A stretch of DNA of 41,073 nt. It comes from Clostridiales bacterium UBA1758 (GTDB taxonomy: Bacteria; Bacillota; Clostridia; Oscillospirales; UBA1758). Positions 40,023 through 41,073 of the stretch are shown here, in pieces. Both the position numbers and the translations under genes were made by a program. The stretch spans positions 23,355 to 64,427 of the forward strand of contig DCHG01000025.1 of the NCBI GenBank assembly GCA_002315595.1, given 5' to 3'. The notes below the pieces were generated by a model. It worked only from the letters and a program-made list of their open reading frames with translations, did not search any database and had not been told where the DNA came from. How positions within the stretch are numbered: the first letter of the stretch is position 1; each line of letters begins with the position of its first letter.

Positions 40023-40865
40023 ATGAAAAAGATCGACTGCCATCTTCATATGGGCTTTGATGATGAAAAACAGATCACAACCGGCGATGAATTGATGAAA
40101 AATATCAATGCGGCAGGAATGGACGGCGCATTTGTGTTGAGCGAGCGTCCGAATTCGTTCTTGCTTGACAACATTCATCCGAGAACGACGAAGGAAAGAC
40201 TTGACCATTTGTTCCAACTGACTGACGGTCATGAGGATCTTTATCCTTTCTATTGGATTGATCCGATGGAAACGACCGCCATTGAACAGGTTGATGAAGC
40301 GGTTGCCCGTGGCGTCTGCGGTTTTAAGGCGATCTGCAACCATTATTATCCGTCCGATGCGCGTGCAATGCAAGTTTGGACGTATATTGCGTCGAAAAAC
40401 AAGCCGATTTTGTTTCATTCCGGTATTCTCTATGATTTTTCCGCTGACTCGGAGTATAACCGTCCGGTCAATTTTGAACCGTTGATTTTCATCAAGGGAC
40501 TGAAATTCGCCCTTGCACATATTTCGTGGCCGTGGTGCGACGAATTGATGGGACTTTACGGCAAGTGGAACAGTGCGCACGCCGCCCTCGGCGACAAAAT
40601 GGCGGAACTGTTCATTGACTTCACTCCCGGCACGCCCCCGATTTATCGTGAAGATGCTCTGCGTAAGATTTTCTTTATCGGTTTTGATGATTTTGAACAC
40701 TTTATGTTCGGCGTTGATAACATTGCAAACGACTATAATGTCGATTATGCGAAAACATGGAGAGAACGTGACGAAGCGATCTATGCCAAGTTCGGTCTTG
40801 AACAAAGTATAATTGATGGCGTTTTCGGCGGAACCGCGCTGAAATTTATCGGAAAAGCAAAGTAA
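40023..40865 (+). CDS. Amidohydrolase-2 family TIM-barrel hydrolase
   Basis: This is a 280-residue metal-dependent hydrolase. The metal ligands of the PF04909-type fold can be seen: HxH in DCHLHMG, a His after strand 5 (ILFHSG), AHISWP, and an Asp in FGVDN. Members include decarboxylases and lactonases of aromatic or sugar acids; no substrate can be given. AGGAG precedes the ATG by 6 nt. It follows folD after 14 nt, but a functional link is not obvious. A terminator follows. Confidence 0.85.
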   Translation: MKKIDCHLHMGFDDEKQITTGDELMKNINAAGMDGAFVLSERPNSFLLDNIHPRTTKERLDHLFQLTDGHEDLYPFYWIDPMETTAIEQVDEAVARGVCGFKAICNHYYPSDARAMQVWTYIASKNKPILFHSGILYDFSADSEYNRPVNFEPLIFIKGLKFALAHISWPWCDELMGLYGKWNSAHAALGDKMAELFIDFTPGTPPIYREDALRKIFFIGFDDFEHFMFGVDNIANDYNVDYAKTWRERDEAIYAKFGLEQSIIDGVFGGTALKFIGKAK

Positions 40866-40880
40866 TTCGTTATTATTTCG

Positions 40881-40905
40881 GGCCGCCGATAAGGCGGCCT
40901 TTTTT
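40881..40905 (+). terminator. Intrinsic terminator after the amidohydrolase gene
   Basis: GGCCGCC-GATAA-GGCGGCC followed by TTTTTT, 15 nt after the stop codon. Confidence 0.93.
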
Positions 40906-40955
40906 CATACCAAAACGAGGTTTTGAAAAAACTTTGATTTTTTTGAAAAAAAGTG

Positions 40956-40984
40956 TTGACAAAAGCAATCGGATTTGCTATATT
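40956..40984 (+). promoter_or_regulatory. Sigma-A promoter of the tRNA gene
   Basis: TTGACA (40956-40961), 17 bp, TATATT (40979-40984), with TGC directly before the -10. The promoter is near consensus, as expected of a stable-RNA gene. Confidence 0.92.
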
Positions 40985-41027
40985 AATCAAGCCGAACGGA
41001 ACGGGACACAAACGGCGAACCGAATAT

Positions 41028-41073
41028 GGGGGTATAGCTCAGCTGGGAGAGCGCTTGAATGGCATTCAAGAGG
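41028..41073 (+). tRNA. tRNA-Ala (anticodon GGC), 3' part cut off
   Basis: The acceptor strand GGGGGTA, a D arm (GCTC/GAGC) and an anticodon arm (CTTGA-ATGGCAT-TCAAG) are intact. The loop gives anticodon GGC at 41061-41063, so alanine. The window ends in the variable region. It may start a tRNA cluster beyond the edge. Confidence 0.95.

Noticed and set aside
39555..40805. A 416-codon minus-strand open frame over folD and the amidohydrolase gene
   Set aside because: Both genes beneath it have intact catalytic motifs; the antisense frame crosses their boundary and has no start signals.
1..41073. Insertion sequences, prophage genes, CRISPR repeats or defence systems
   Set aside because: No transposase, integrase, phage structural gene or regularly spaced repeat is visible; gene content is core throughout.

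Overview
The window looks like part of the chromosome of a spore-forming member of the Firmicutes, probably class Clostridia. The evidence is a complete WalRK two-component locus with YycH, YycI and YycJ, a SpoIIE phosphatase, HrcA with a CIRCE operator, a YlxM-Ffh pair, and consensus sigma-A promoters with many extended -10 boxes. The order or genus cannot be fixed from the sequence alone. Almost everything is core genome. I see no insertion sequence, prophage, CRISPR array or defence island.

Layout. (1) 1-10894, minus strand: a cell-envelope cluster reading nudF-walR-walK-yycH-yycI, then murA behind its own promoter and terminator, then yycJ-rlmH-pgcA-pdxY and a cut-off membrane-anchored protein. 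(2) 11034-15905, plus strand: the hrcA-grpE-dnaK-dnaJ heat-shock operon under a CIRCE-controlled promoter, closed by a strong hairpin that also faces murC. (3) 15922-20735: murC (minus), cca (plus) and spoIIE (minus); the 3' ends of cca and spoIIE overlap by 78 bp. (4) 20858-28405, plus strand: tagA-thyX-tmk, then mltG, a U32 tRNA-modification protein, a Gfo/Idh/MocA oxidoreductase, a sugar isomerase-like protein and a PAP2 phosphatase. A 33-residue cysteine-containing hydrophobic protein lies on the opposite strand between tmk and mltG. (5) 28452-37010, minus strand: ylxM-ffh-rpsP-khpA, a hairpin terminator, a GH63-like glycosidase, rimM-trmD, then rplU-rpmA from a separate promoter, then obg and a frameshifted metallo-beta-lactamase-fold gene. 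(6) 37173-41073, plus strand: a ThuA-like gene under a palindromic operator, then lgt (with a possible leader peptide), folD and an amidohydrolase, and finally the start of a tRNA-Ala(GGC) gene with a consensus promoter.

How the genes fit together. Wall synthesis and its control dominate: WalRK with YycHI, MurA, MurC, MltG, TagA, PgcA (glucose-1-phosphate supply), Lgt and perhaps PAP2. ThyX, Tmk and FolD link folate one-carbon units to dTTP synthesis. RlmH, RimM, TrmD, L21, L27, S16, Obg, U32 and Cca form a translation and RNA-maturation group.

The most interesting departures from usual Firmicute organisation are: an L27 without the cleavable N-terminal extension and no Prp protease gene beside it; a glycoside hydrolase placed inside the rpsP-khpA-rimM-trmD neighbourhood behind a terminator-like hairpin; a 51-bp two-tier palindrome over the obg promoter and leader; a perfect inverted repeat over the -10 box of the ThuA gene; the tiny Cys-rich membrane protein gene; and a possible eight-residue leader peptide coupled to lgt. 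No clearly new multi-gene system is visible; these are local novelties in a core-genome window.
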